Shown here piece by piece: positions 31,182-42,225 of a stretch of DNA of 64,000 nucleotides. How positions within the stretch are numbered: the stretch's first letter is position 1; each line of letters opens with the position of its first letter. The position numbers were made by a program, and so were the translations under genes. The DNA is taken from the NCBI GenBank assembly GCA_016711125.1, contig JADJTQ010000007.1:310001-374000 (forward strand), given 5' to 3'. Under the pieces are notes generated by a model that was not told the origin of the DNA, made no database searches, and was given only the letters and a program-made list of their open reading frames with translations. The stretch is from Saprospiraceae bacterium. Its GTDB lineage: Bacteria > Bacteroidota > Bacteroidia > Chitinophagales > Saprospiraceae.

Positions 31182-32153
31182 ATGAAATATCCCAATCCTT
31201 TTTTGGCTGTTCTTTAGTAGTGGATTTGTAATAGCACAGAATTACTATGTGCAATTGAGTGATGCAACCGGTACCAGGTCAACTGCATATGATATGGATC
31301 TGGGGGCTTCTGCCAATAATCTTTCCACTATTTTGGAAATTGCAAATCTCAAAGTCTATGATTTTGGTTTCTATCTGCATTCCGAAAATTTTGACGGTGG
31401 CATACCAGCTGCATTCGAAGAAATAATTTCTGAAATCGAATCTCAGAGCCAATACTATATATTAATTGGTAGGCAAAGCACTACAGAATCTATCAATGCA
31501 AAGTTCTGGATCGATATTTCGCTACCTATTCCGATCCCCTAACGACTTGATATATTGAAGATGAAATCATATCTGCCATTAGCAACTATTTCAATTCTAA
31601 AAGAACTATACAGGGACCGGCATTCATCGAATTCGAGCCGCTTGAAATTTCGGGTATTGAATATATAACTGAACTTTTAGGTCAGATATATATTTGCTGT
31701 GATGATCAAAATTCTAATGCCAGAAACCTGGATCTTGAATGTTCATCTGCTGGCGACCACCTCGATTTAAACAATGGAATTGAGGATGCAGGAATTGAAA
31801 GGAAAGAGGGCTTTTATATGTCTCCCACTGGTGCGAGTATTAGACTCGAAGGACAGATTGAAAATCGAAGATTTTACCGAAAAAGTAGTGGAAAAAACCC
31901 AGAGGGAGCACTCTTAAGTTTTACCAGAGATGGAAAGAATTTTGAGGCTTATACCGATCAAACTGATGTGACATTTAAGGGGTACAAAACAAAGAGCAAG
32001 GAAAAGGCGGGTTTTCCAAAGTTGTCGATTTCGAATTTGAATAAGATTGAAATAATTGCCGGTATACACTATAATACTGAGGAGTGTTCAAATAAAATAT
32101 ATACATTTTCTTTCGAAAGCAGTGACCTTTTTACCGTTGTCTATGTCAGATGA
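31182..32153 (+). CDS. Hypothetical secreted protein, frameshifted
   Basis: From ATG 31182 the start MKYPNPFW...FFSSGFVIAQ resembles a signal peptide after repair of one indel near 31200-31215. The body reads DATGTRSTAYDMDLGASANN and EIANLKVYDFGFYLHSENF, then after another frame change near 31515-31550 DEIISAISNYFNSKRTIQG, ICCDDQNSNARNLDLE and a C-terminal region ending SSDLFTVVYVR. Total about 323 residues. I do not recognise a family. It could be an effector or structural secreted protein. It lies in the degenerate, repeat-rich stretch. Confidence 0.45.
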
Positions 32154-32503
32154 AAGTAATATATTTATCAGATGACAGCAGTATCTGAAAAAGGTCAGTT
32201 AGTTCGGCATTCTCCGGTTAGGAAGCCGGAAGACTTGGCTCGTAGCGTCAGCAGTAAGAATGATAAAGAGCTCTATATTGAGCCGGAAGTCCGATGTCTG
32301 ATGTCTGATGCCGGAAGCCCGATGTCTGAAGCCCGAAGCCCAGTGTCTGTTGTATCTAAAGAGCAAAGCCTAGCTCGTTAAGGATTGTGTAATTGTCAGA
32401 AGTAGAATTGGTACGAATGGATGATTTTGGGATGATAGTACAGCGTAGGTGCTCTTTCTCTAAAAAAGATCACGCTGCAACCTCTGCCACCTCTGCGAGA
32501 GGC
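32154..32503. repeat. Repeat-rich intergenic stretch
   Basis: Contains a second array of GATGTCTGA/GCCCGATGTC-type units (about 32284-32350) and CTCTGCCACCTCTGCGAGAGG-like low-complexity DNA. No coding sequence is supported. Segments match the 30176-30445 region, so the two flanks of 30.4-32.5 kb share sequence. Confidence 0.5.
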
Positions 32504-33008
32504 TTAATGTCGGGAGTCAGGAGCCTGGTATTCAATGGACGGAATCTTCTTAAACAGATCTTTAATGATACCTTCCCGGTATGCAAAGATATGATCAATT
32601 TTTGGGCTATCATGAGCTTGTTCATCAATTGCCCAAGGACACCCATAGGCAATGCATAGTGGAGTTCGTCAGTCATTAACACCTGATCCCCTGAGGTCGG
32701 AAGTGATGCTTGTGGTGCCAAAGTGAGTATGGACCAATACGTTGCTCATCGACGAAATATTCATGATGTTTTACAGCCGTAATTTCAGTAACCCAGTTTA
32801 AGGGAATATTAGCTAATGGAGAAACAGTATATCGGATCAGCATTCCTGGATGCATGCTGTCGTTTTTCAGATCGCTAAGAATTCTGAAATTCATGTATTT
32901 AGGAGTAATTCGTTGCAAATTTTCCGGATTGCTAAAAAACTCCCAAACATCTTCGATCTGACCAGGTACGAGGGTTTGCCAGGACTTTTGATATATTTTC
33001 ATACCCAT
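32504..33008 (-). CDS. SRPBCC (START/polyketide-cyclase-like) family protein, frameshifted
   Basis: About 168 residues. MKIYQKSWQTL, DVWEFFSNPENLQRITPKYM and GPYSLWHHKHHF are typical of small SRPBCC ligand-binding proteins, where the last motif is W-H-H-x-H-x-F. Two indels (near 32697 and near 32606, an A-run) must be repaired. The protein then continues DQVLMTDELHYALPMGVLG and ends EYQAPDSRH at 32504. The start may be 33002 rather than 33008. It binds an unknown hydrophobic ligand by family analogy. A C-terminal duplicate lies at about 30194-30280. Confidence 0.7.
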
Positions 33009-33107
33009 TTAAATAGAGAAATATTCATTTTGTTCACAAATCTATGTGAGATAAGTTTAGTTGTGATGTCTAAATGTTAATACTGAATGGTCTGATTATA
33101 ATTTTTT

Positions 33108-33115
33108 TACATTTG
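33108..33115 (+). promoter_or_regulatory. Candidate -7 element (TACATTTG)
   Basis: Matches TAnnTTTG, 18 bases before the start of the next T9SS gene. The -33 TTG is not clearly present, so this is tentative. Confidence 0.35.
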
Positions 33116-33133
33116 TCATTCAATTAATAAATA

Positions 33134-34081
33134 ATGAAAACAATTCTACCCTTACTTTTTCTCATTTTAGTTTTGCATTATGATACTTCGGCCCAGTGCC
33201 AACCGATGAATGGTGATTTTGAAAGTTGGACGGACTACACGGATAGTTTTGAGCATGAATTAGCACTTCAGTTATCCCATCCTATTATATTGCCAACGGA
33301 GTGGTTTTCGCTGGTTCGTCTCCTTGACATAGCGCTTTCCGGCTTTATTATTGAATACCTGGATAAGGACACCCTGGACATACCGATCTTTGAGGGATTG
33401 AAACAATATATGCCTGGCGCTAATGGCACGGCGTCAGCAGCAAGACTAAGCGGAGATTCCTTACTGTTGATTTCCGACCTCATCCAGTATGCCGGTTGTG
33501 GGGGAAGACCGGATAAACTGACCGGATATTTTAAGTACGAAGGAGAAGGGTTTGATACGCTCCTAATTGTCGCCATACTGCATGATGGTGAGTTGATCGA
33601 CACCGCTGACGCTATTGGTTATGCTTTTTTCAGTGTGGTTGGTACCCCAATTGACATCAGTCGGGGATCAGCCGATTACGTAGCTTTTTCAGCGGACTTT
33701 ATCTACAATTCGGATGAAATACCAGACAGTGCGTCCATTCAGATCATCAGTACGAAGGATAGCCAAAATCCTAATGATACGTCTTACCATGTAGTTGATG
33801 AAATCAGGTTTGATGGTGGGGTAGTACCGACAAAGGACTTCTATCAGGAAGCACCTTTTGCACTTCTTCCAAATCCAGCTACAGATTATCTTAGAGTAAA
33901 TTTGAATGATCAGGGTACAGTTCGGGTTGAGATGTTTGACGCTTTGGGCCGGCGAGTGATAAACTCACTGACTAATGCACAAAATGACATTTCGATCACT
34001 CATCTGGCAGCAGGCACCTACTTAACCCGGATTCAGTCACAGAGACAAACTTATTGGCAAAAGGTCGCAGTGAACCGTTAA
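33134..34081 (+). CDS. Secreted T9SS-dependent protein, 315 residues
   Basis: Signal peptide MKTILPLLFLILVLHYDTSAQ, then a beta-rich domain starting CQPMNGDFESWTDY (NGDFExW is common at the start of PCMD/carbohydrate-binding-like domains in Bacteroidota). The C-terminus is a T9SS type A sorting domain from about residue 235 (LLPNPATDYLRVNL, VEMFDALGRRVI, GTYLTRI, WQKVAVNR). The protein is therefore predicted to cross the outer membrane by T9SS. It is intact and in a single frame. Ligand unknown. Confidence 0.8.
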   Translation: MKTILPLLFLILVLHYDTSAQCQPMNGDFESWTDYTDSFEHELALQLSHPIILPTEWFSLVRLLDIALSGFIIEYLDKDTLDIPIFEGLKQYMPGANGTASAARLSGDSLLLISDLIQYAGCGGRPDKLTGYFKYEGEGFDTLLIVAILHDGELIDTADAIGYAFFSVVGTPIDISRGSADYVAFSADFIYNSDEIPDSASIQIISTKDSQNPNDTSYHVVDEIRFDGGVVPTKDFYQEAPFALLPNPATDYLRVNLNDQGTVRVEMFDALGRRVINSLTNAQNDISITHLAAGTYLTRIQSQRQTYWQKVAVNR

Positions 34082-34092
34082 ATAGACAGCTG

Positions 34093-35721
34093 TTAATGGT
34101 CAAACAGGGGAGGATGCCGGTCCTCAAATTCGGTAGCCTCCTGATAAGCTTTGGCCAGGGCCAATATTTTGTGTTCATCATATAGATTGCCCAGAAAAGA
34201 GATGCTTCGTGGGGTGCCATCGTCTGAAAAACCATTTGGCAAGGAGATTATCGGTTGACCGGTCAAATTAGTGGTAAGCATCTGAGTTCCGGCAAAACTG
34301 GGAGTAATGATTACATCATATTCTTTAATCAGTTGATGAAATTCTTCGATGAGCATGGTTCGTAAGCGGTTTGCTTGAATGTACTCTACCGCCGGAACGA
34401 AACGGGCTGCTCTAAAAGTATTGGGCCATGAATACTCCAATTGACGTACCAGCATATCATCATTTCCCATTCGGGTTAAGTCATCAAAGGCTGCGGCTGC
34501 TTCGGTAGTGAGGATAAAGCCAATTGCTTCGACTGGAAGATTGATTTTATATTCGATAGGCCATAGCTGGAGACCCATTGATTTTAATGTCTGTAAAACG
34601 GCTTCATCGTATGCTCTTGAAGCACCACTCGAATCGATCAGATTCTTAAAGTAGGCCACTTTTAATTGTTTAATCTCATCGTCTTGCCGGTAGGGAAAAG
34701 CAGCGTCAACAGCGGTATAGTCTCTTCCCTGGCCTCTTATTGCATCAAAGACTATCGCACAATCTTCAGCACTCCGGCAGATCGGCCCAATTTTATCCAT
34801 GCTCCAGCTCAAAGCCATGGCACCCGCCCGGGATACCCTGCCAAAGGTGGGCCGAAGACCTGTAGCTCCACAACGGGTAGCGGGTGAAACAATCGAACCA
34901 CGGGTCTCAGTACCAATGGCAAAAGGGACCAGACCTGCTACGGTAGCACTTGCCGAACCGGCCGATGACCCACTCGAGCCTTGATCGGGTTTCCATGGGT
35001 TTTTAGTCACTCCTCCATACCAGACATCACCCATTGCCAGAGCACCAAGCGTCAGTTTAGCGATGAGTACGGCACCACTTGCTTCTAGTTTTGTAATAAC
35101 ATCGCTTGTTTCTTCTAGCACCTGGTCTTTATAGGGCATAGCACCCCAGGTAGTTGGATAGCCAGGAACGGAAAAAAGATCTTTAGCCCCATAAGGGATG
35201 CCGTGCAATGGGCCCAGATACAAGCCCGCTTCCAGCAGTGAATCAGCGCGGAGGGCCTGCTTTAGTGCTAGTTTTTGAGTAATGGTGACGGTGCACTCAA
35301 GAGTGTCACTGTATTTTTTTAACCGGTCAATGAAAAAATTCGTCAGGTCAGTAGAAGATATTTTTCGGTTCTTGATGAGTGATGCCAATTCTAAAATGGA
35401 GTAAAAAGCCAGGTCATTTTTGTCGGCCGGTATATCAATAGCAGGAAGCTTCCATTGGATATTTTCACCCTGATCGGCAGGGATCTCAATTCCCTTAGGT
35501 AGTGGATTGAAATAAAGCGCAGGGGCAATATTGTTATCAATTGGAAATTGGCGAATTATTTCAAAATCACGCTCACGATCGTAAACTGTTTTTTTTAATT
35601 GAGCTATTTCTTCCTGAGAAAAATCCAAGCCCCAGAGTCCGGAGCTGATCTTAAAACTATCGACTTGTGCGGTTACACCGGACCATGACAACCACATTAA
35701 AAAAATGATATTTACTCTCAT
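34093..35721 (-). CDS. Exported amidase-signature family hydrolase
   Basis: Intact at 542 residues, with a signal peptide (MRVNIIFLMWLSWSGVTAQ). The amidase signature Ser-cisSer-Lys triad is visible: Lys about 180 in GIPYGAKD, cis-Ser about 252 in the SSGSSAG loop, and nucleophile Ser about 276 in TETRGSIVSPA. The family hydrolyses amide bonds. Export suggests scavenging of amides or cell-wall-type substrates in the periplasm. It is convergent with the T9SS gene at 33134. The N-terminal 110 residues form the extension common in longer amidases. Confidence 0.9.
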   Translation of the reverse strand: MRVNIIFLMWLSWSGVTAQVDSFKISSGLWGLDFSQEEIAQLKKTVYDRERDFEIIRQFPIDNNIAPALYFNPLPKGIEIPADQGENIQWKLPAIDIPADKNDLAFYSILELASLIKNRKISSTDLTNFFIDRLKKYSDTLECTVTITQKLALKQALRADSLLEAGLYLGPLHGIPYGAKDLFSVPGYPTTWGAMPYKDQVLEETSDVITKLEASGAVLIAKLTLGALAMGDVWYGGVTKNPWKPDQGSSGSSAGSASATVAGLVPFAIGTETRGSIVSPATRCGATGLRPTFGRVSRAGAMALSWSMDKIGPICRSAEDCAIVFDAIRGQGRDYTAVDAAFPYRQDDEIKQLKVAYFKNLIDSSGASRAYDEAVLQTLKSMGLQLWPIEYKINLPVEAIGFILTTEAAAAFDDLTRMGNDDMLVRQLEYSWPNTFRAARFVPAVEYIQANRLRTMLIEEFHQLIKEYDVIITPSFAGTQMLTTNLTGQPIISLPNGFSDDGTPRSISFLGNLYDEHKILALAKAYQEATEFEDRHPPLFDH

Positions 35722-36111
35722 ATTTTAGAATTAATCCACACCTGGAGCAGCAAAATTAATGGATAATTTGGCGTTAAAAATCAATTTTTTATTTAAAACT
35801 TAGTGGTGAGTTCCCCGGCACTACAAAAATTGAAAATTGGGTGAATTATTTCAATCCAATTTTTTTAAGAGCGAGATCCTACTGCGTCGGTAAACTTATT
35901 TCAGAATAGATTTGAAGTGATGTGGGAAATTGGATGACATTCCTGCTTTTGAGTTAATAGGAATCAGAAATTAGTTCAGCTCAAAAATGTCAATTTACCT
36001 GTAATGTTTTCTGAAGCCTATTATCACCAAAATAGTATGGTAATGATTTGGTGAACATACTTCATAAGTAAATGGACCTACTCCAGACTTTCAAATGACT
36101 TTAAAATTGGA
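35722..36111. other. Intergenic, no feature seen
   Basis: 390 bases between pntB's end and the amidase start. No open frame, repeat or clear hairpin was recognised; the amidase promoter should lie here. Confidence 0.4.
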
Positions 36112-37518
36112 TTACATGTTTTTGACTTCCTGTACCAGTTTCTGGATGGAATCTTTAGCATCTCCAAACAACATGCGGTTGCGTTCATGAAAAAATAATG
36201 GATTCTCAATACCAGCATAACCAGCGCTCATACCTCGTTTTAACACAATGATATTTTTAGCTTTCCAAACTTCAAGTACAGGCATGCCATAGATCGGACT
36301 AGAGGGATCATCCAATGCGGCGGGATTGACCACGTCATTAGCACCCACGATCACTACGGTATCGGTGTCCTTCAAAGCTGCGTTGGCATCATCGAGATCG
36401 AGCAATTTAGGATACGGCACATCAGCTTCGGCCAGAAGTACATTCATGTGGCCCGGCATTCGTCCAGCCACAGGATGAATTGCATATTTTACATCAACAC
36501 CATTGGCTTCGAGCAGATCGTCTAATTCTTTGACGGTTTTTTGTGCCTGAGCTACAGCCAAACCATAGCCAGGTACAAACATGACCGAATTGGCATAAAA
36601 CATTTGAATAGCGGCGTCATTGAAGGTGGCCACCTTAGCCACTTGATCACCCACTGTAGCAGCACCCGCAGCTGTGTTTGCACTACCAAAACCACCAATG
36701 ATTACATTCAGAAGTGATCGATTCATCGCCTGACACATGAGTACGGTGAGAATCGTACCTGCGGCACCCACTAGTATACCCCCTACCAGCATGATTTGAT
36801 TGCCATAGATCAACCCGGCTGCCGCCGCACCGATACCAGTAAAGGAATTTAATAATGATATCACCACCGGCATATCTGCACCTCCGATTGGAGCTACGAA
36901 AGACACACCATAGATCAATGAAAGAATCAGAAAAACCCCGGCAAGAATAAATCCGGCCTGATGCCCCTGAACAGTCAGCCAAATCAACAGCATGATTACT
37001 GTGATAAGTAGAATCAGGTTGATCAAACCATGTCTTGGTAGGATGACGTGTTTGTCCTTGATCATTCCATCAAGTTTGCCAAATGCGAGCATACTGCCCG
37101 TAAATGAAACTGCACCTATGAGCAATGTGAATACTGCGATTCCTAGTTGACCGGTTGTCATACTGGCTTCCAGGGCATAAAATTTAGTCAATTCGGCAGC
37201 TGCCAGTACGGTAGCGCAGGCACCGCCCAATCCGTTAAACACCGAGACCATTTGAGGCATCGCTGTCATCTGTATTTTTTTGGCAGCAATCCATCCAATC
37301 AGGCCTCCTACAATAAAACCAACAAGTATCCACAAGTAGTTGTTTGAAGCACCTATAATGGGTTCGATCAGTGCACCTAAGATTGCTACACCCATACCGA
37401 TTCCGGCCAGAATATTTCCACGCCGGGCACTATCTGGTGAACTTAAAAGTCGCAAACCCCAAACGAAAGCAACCGCTCCAACCAAATAAAAAAGCTTAAC
37501 AAGTGTGCTTATCAGCAT
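36112..37518 (-). CDS. pntB: NAD(P) transhydrogenase subunit beta
   Basis: Intact at 468 residues. The N-terminal two thirds form eight to nine membrane helices of the proton channel. The C-terminal NADP-binding domain III has FVPGYGLAVAQAQ, HPVAGRMPGHMNVLLAEADVPY and the VIVGANDVVNPAA and KRGMSAGYAGIENPLFF motifs. The complex couples hydride transfer from NADH to NADP+ to inward proton flow. It starts 2 bases after the pntAB stop, so the three subunits form an operon. Confidence 0.95.
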   Translation of the reverse strand: MLISTLVKLFYLVGAVAFVWGLRLLSSPDSARRGNILAGIGMGVAILGALIEPIIGASNNYLWILVGFIVGGLIGWIAAKKIQMTAMPQMVSVFNGLGGACATVLAAAELTKFYALEASMTTGQLGIAVFTLLIGAVSFTGSMLAFGKLDGMIKDKHVILPRHGLINLILLITVIMLLIWLTVQGHQAGFILAGVFLILSLIYGVSFVAPIGGADMPVVISLLNSFTGIGAAAAGLIYGNQIMLVGGILVGAAGTILTVLMCQAMNRSLLNVIIGGFGSANTAAGAATVGDQVAKVATFNDAAIQMFYANSVMFVPGYGLAVAQAQKTVKELDDLLEANGVDVKYAIHPVAGRMPGHMNVLLAEADVPYPKLLDLDDANAALKDTDTVVIVGANDVVNPAALDDPSSPIYGMPVLEVWKAKNIIVLKRGMSAGYAGIENPLFFHERNRMLFGDAKDSIQKLVQEVKNM

Positions 37519-37520
37519 GA

Positions 37521-37832
37521 TTATTTCTTTTTCTTTTTAAACATTTCAAGCATACGATCGGTCACTGCAAATCCTCCGACCACATTCACCATGCCCAGGA
37601 TAACTCCCAGGGTGCCCAAACTTAACTGCAATATGTCGTCTTAGGCCGCTTTGCGCACCAGAATGATGGCTCCGATAATTACGACACCACTTACTGCATT
37701 GGCCCCTGACATGAGTGGAGTATGTAAAACAGTTGGCACTTTTGAGATCACCTCAAATCCCAGTATAATGGTGAAAATGAGCAAGTATATCAGCAACAAT
37801 TGTTCATTGAAAAACTGGAGAATGGTATCCAT
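37521..37832 (-). CDS. pntAB: NAD(P) transhydrogenase subunit alpha part 2, in-frame TAA
   Basis: Membrane subunit with three to four helices. It reads IFTIILGFEVISKVPTVLHT, then SGANAVSGVVIIGAIILVRKAA. At codon 64 there is a TAA (37641-37643). The same frame then continues DDILQLSLGTLGVILGMVNVVGG and ends TDRMLEMFKKKKK at 37521, exactly as expected for the family C-terminus. So this is a nonsense codon, not a frameshift, unlike nearly all other breaks in the window. Without the stop the length is 103 residues, normal for PntAB. It lies between pntAA and pntB. Confidence 0.88.
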
Positions 37833-37842
37833 GACTAAATTT

Positions 37843-38915
37843 TTAATGGGTAATAAAGGCAGAATTTACAATCTCATTGGCAAAATCAAGATGTAGATCA
37901 CCGTCCTTAATGATTAGTTTAAGAAAATTAAACAGATTGTTGGCGTACAATGTACTGGCATCTTCCGGCATCGCACTTGCGAGGTCCGAATCTCCGATGA
38001 TCCAGATGCCTTTGTGCTGGATAACCTTTTGTCTTGCGTCAATTCGCAGTTTCCCCCAGTCGATGCTGCCAGGTCAACGATCACTGATCCCGGCTTCATT
38101 GCTTCCACGGTAGTGGACGGGATCGGAATCGGTGCTTTTCGACCTCTCACCTGAGCAGTGGTAATGATCACGTCGGCATTCATGGCTCTTTTTTGCACTT
38201 CTTCTCGTTGCCTTTTGATGAAATCTTCGTCTTGCTCAACTGCATATCCTCCGGCCCCAGTATCCTCTTTGGCACCAGCCACTTCAACAAATCTTGCTCC
38301 AAGACTCTCCACTTCTTGTTTGGCCGCCGACCGTGTGTCAAAAACCTCAACTTGAGATCCCAGTCGACGGGCAGTGGCAATGGCCGATAAACCGGCAACC
38401 CCAGCACCAAGTATCAAAACTTTGGCAGGTTTAATACTACCGGCTGCCGTGATCATCATCGGAAAATAGCGAGGCAATTTTAACGCCGCGGTCAGCACTG
38501 CTTTGTATCCAGCTATAGAAGCCATCGAACTCAAGACATCCATTGATTGTGCCAGTGTTGTACGGGGAATCATATCCATACTGATGGCACGAACTCCCAC
38601 CGATTTGAGTTTGCTAGAAATCTCCTTGTCAAAGAAAGGCTTGTACTCTGCAATTGTCAGTGCACCTTTTCTCACTAAACTGAGCTCTTCGTCGTTGAGT
38701 GGTTGAATGCTGATGATCAAGTCGGCTTGGCTAATGATTTCTTTTCGGCTGGCAACAGTTACATCTTCATACTTATCGTCCGAAAAACCAGCCTGTAGGC
38801 CCGCGTTCGACTCCAATATGATCTCCGTACCTAGTTCCTTTAGCTTTTTAGCAACAGCAGGAACTACTGCTATCCGCTGATCATTTTGTTCTACAAGAAT
38901 CCCTATTTTCATCAT
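37843..38915 (-). CDS. pntAA: NAD(P) transhydrogenase subunit alpha part 1, C-terminal frameshift
   Basis: NAD(H)-binding domain I of the proton-translocating transhydrogenase. Motifs include the N-terminal IGILVEQNDQRIAVVP, the RISMDMIPRTTLAQSMD-like loop, the Rossmann motif KVLILGAGVAGLSAIATARRLGSQVEVFD, and the mobile-loop region GGYAVEQDEDFIKRQ. After DLAASTGGN the frame shifts (near 38035-38050). The other frame continues KVIQHKGIWIIGDSDLAS and ends NSAFITH at 37843. Repaired length is about 358 residues, within the range for split alpha subunits. It starts the pntAA-pntAB-pntB operon. Confidence 0.92.
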
Positions 38916-39014
38916 TGTTGTGCTAATCGGGGCGAAATTAAAGAAATGTTTGAGTTATTAGGCAGCCTAAGATGATTATTAGCCAAGCAACAGCTGATGA
39001 TATTTATCAATACA

Positions 39015-42000
39015 TCACTCTTTGCTTTGACCGACTATTCGCAGCAGGAACATAATCGACTTAACAATAAAAACGGAAGCCTCGGAAGGGGAAAGTTGAT
39101 AAAAATGGGTCCAGGCATCCGCTTTATGATCGTGGTAGCTATGAGACAACTCAGGGAAAGCAGCTGTAAATGCCAACCGAACGGCATGGCCGTTGAGAAT
39201 GTCAAATACGATGAAATCATCAATATATAAATCCGGGTTTTGCTTGCCGAAGCTTGCTGTCACCATCATCGATTCCATGGTCAGGTAACGGTACTCGGGA
39301 GCGGCAATTTTGTTAAGAAGATACTCAATGCGAAGTTGAAAGGCCTTTTCACCAGAGGTCATATCAGATAAAATTACCCGGCTTTCCAGTCGGTTGCGAC
39401 GGTCAAGCTTGTCACCGATGATGAATCCATTCGATTGATTGAATATCTGCCAAACCTGAGCATAAAATGCCTCACTTGCCTTATGCAAAGTGCCCTGGCT
39501 ACGCCGCCAGATCAGCCAACCCTCTTCCGGTTGATCGGCTTTTTCAATCGAGGTATCAATCTTCCAGGAGAGATTTTTAGGAGTTTGAGCGCTGTGCATC
39601 GATTCGAGCTTCTGAAGATTTTGTCCAGCGACCGTATATTTCTCCAGGGTGTCTTTAAGCAATACCTGAACTTCGGAAGGAGCAAGGCCAAGTAACTTTT
39701 CATAGGCTTCTTCCTGTAATAGTTGATCCCGTCGTGCCAGTTCTCCCACAATTAATAATATGATGTAGCTAACCCGGATGGTGATTAAGTCGTTAAACAA
39801 TTGGGGATGTGAACGGATTAATATGCCCAGGTACACCAGCACCTCCTGAGTCAGTACGCGGTCCCGATGATCGTCGCGGCAATATTTGTTTATTTTTGCG
39901 ACGAGTTGCTCAAACGGCAATGGTCTGATTACCAGCGAATCATCCGTAAAAGCCTTGCCAACCTGGATTATTTTTTGATGAATCAACAGACTTGTCACAG
40001 CCAGTTGGAGTTCAATGTCGATTTTGCCCAGAAGGGCAGCCGAATGCCTTACCACATTCCATATTCTCAGACTTCCCGCTCTTTCATAAACTTCTGTAAG
40101 AAGCTCACCTAAGTTCACAGATTGTCCAGCCAGCTCAATTTCGTAATCAATGCTGTTTTTGGAAGAGAGGTTGTCCAGTAGTTTTATTTGTTCGAAGAGG
40201 TTAGAGGATGTGCGCAGTCGTTCGATTAGTATGGCGCCATCACTTTCTGCCTCAATTTGAAGTTCAGCTTCATTTTCAAGGGTTTGGCTTCCTCTGAAAA
40301 GGCCAACCAGGATGTTTGACCAATCAAAGTTTCACTGTGGAGGTGAGGTATTTTTTGATCGCCCAGTTCATCTAAATTCTCGATCCTGGCACCCCGGTAG
40401 AGGTTTTGGAAGGATGAGAGAAAGACAGGTATGGATCCAAGCTTCCCCTTTTTTAATTGGCCGTGAAGTGCTTGAAAATCATCAAGACCCCGGTTTGCCA
40501 GATTTTCAGTCAACATGATCGCGACCACTGGTTTTTGGTGATAAGGCCAGTGCCGGTGGATGTATGTCAATTCATTCTTGAATCGCTCAACCAAAAACCT
40601 TGAATCAAAAGTAAGATAGAACTCCTTCTCTAAAAAGAAAAGAGATAGACAGAGATATGTGTTGCCATGGATAGAGAACAATCGACTGGTGGTCAATGAC
40701 TTCAGTCTTCTAATCGGTCTTCCAGTGAGCTTGAGTTTATCGTTATGACCAATCTGATGGTAAAGCTCAGCGATCTGTTCTGGCATGCAAACCAGTGTAT
40801 TTGCTGGCAAATCATCGAGGGTTTGCGACTTCACGCCATGATGTTTCAACTTATTTTTTAACTCCTTGTTTTCTGCCAGCAACAAGATTTGGACAACAGT
40901 ATCTTTTGGTTTTTGCATCCTGTGTAAACCAACCGGGTCAAGGTCATCGGGCCGAATCAAACCAGCCTTCAGTAGTGATCCGAGAAAGTAAAGACTCTGA
41001 GCCCAGACCAGGGGTAGATTTTCATTCGGTACCCGATTTTGGCTGTGGGGTAATGCCTTTTCAAGCTCGACGAGATCAATTGGAACCTGATATAGTTCGG
41101 GTATTAACCGGTCGCCTTTGCTATCGACCATGATGTCCTGAATCTGGCCATAGAATTGTTTGGCATCCTTATGATTTTCGTCAAAGAGAGCATTAATTAG
41201 CTCATAGGTGAGGAAGAGTGGCCATTCACATTCAATATCCTCAAACTGCTTAAGTTCTTCTTCGTTGTAAAAGTGGCGGGAAGTATCTTCCAAAACCGTT
41301 TGATGTCCGTCGCGTAAAAACGCTTGTATCCATATTTTCCCCAGTTTTTGCCGCACAGTTTGTTGCACCCGATCTGCCAAAGTCTGGTCTTCGATGGCAA
41401 AAGCGGGAAACCAATGATACTAAGTAGTGCAGAATCGATTTCTTTGGTGGCTGACTCACGAGGCAGCATGGCCGACAGGGTGATCTCCGCCTGAGCCAAA
41501 TTATCAGGAACCACATGGATCAGTGTTTGGGGTGGTCCATATTTTCCTAGTAGATTAAATCCTGCCAGCGCACGTAAGGCTGATTTCGCCATTCCCAGAG
41601 AACTGGCGTTCAGTTCGACGTATCCAATGTTACTTTTTTCTCCCCTTTCCCAGATGCCGTAGTCTGGGGTACGATAGGCTCTTTCGATGTAGTAGACGAG
41701 ATTTTGCACAAAATCAACTTCATCGTGATTGGTTATAATGGGCAGTCCTGATTGGATCATTTGTGCCAAGGAGATCATGAAAAGTGATGTTGCGTCCAGC
41801 TGCAGGTGACCCCATTCATGGTCTCCCACCACTATGGTTCCCGTGGAAGTGTCATATTTTGCATGTAGGGCATCATGCAGTGCCAGACTGGATTTAAATT
41901 TTTCAACCTTGTCACTCTGTAGCATCATTGATCGCAATAATCCCCTCATGAGATTAATACAAGAATGCTCCAGTTCAAACTGATATGAGTCCAGAGTTCC

Positions 42001-42225
42001 ATTTTTTTTCATGGCTACCGAAAGCCCCCATACACTTAGAATACTGTAGACATTGTCTCTCACCCATGCATCGGTATAGTTGCCATGTTTATTGATCGCG
42101 GTACTGGCCGGTAGCAAACCGGTGACTGGGCTTTGCTTGCTCAGAATGATTTCCTTAATTCTATGGTAATATCTAAGCAATAGCTGTGAATCGGTCATAG
42201 AGAAATTAGCATTTTGAGCAGACAA
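39015..42225 (-). CDS. Phosphorylase-kinase regulatory-subunit-like GH15-fold protein, two frameshifts
   Basis: About 1070 residues after repair of indels near 41395-41405 and near 40213-40235. The N-terminal part has a GH15-like alpha/alpha-toroid with NYTDAWVRDNVYSILSVWGL, GDHEWGHLQLDATSLFM and DYGIWERGEKSNIGYVELNASS. The C-terminal part (from about residue 700) resembles the calcineurin-B-like/PHK C-terminal region: LGELLTEVYERAGSLRIWNV, HSAALLGKIDIELQLAVTSL. This is the architecture of animal PHK alpha/beta subunits, and I recall large bacterial relatives. Whether it hydrolyses glucans or regulates glycogen phosphorylase is unknown. No phosphorylase or kinase catalytic subunit is adjacent. 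Confidence 0.75.
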
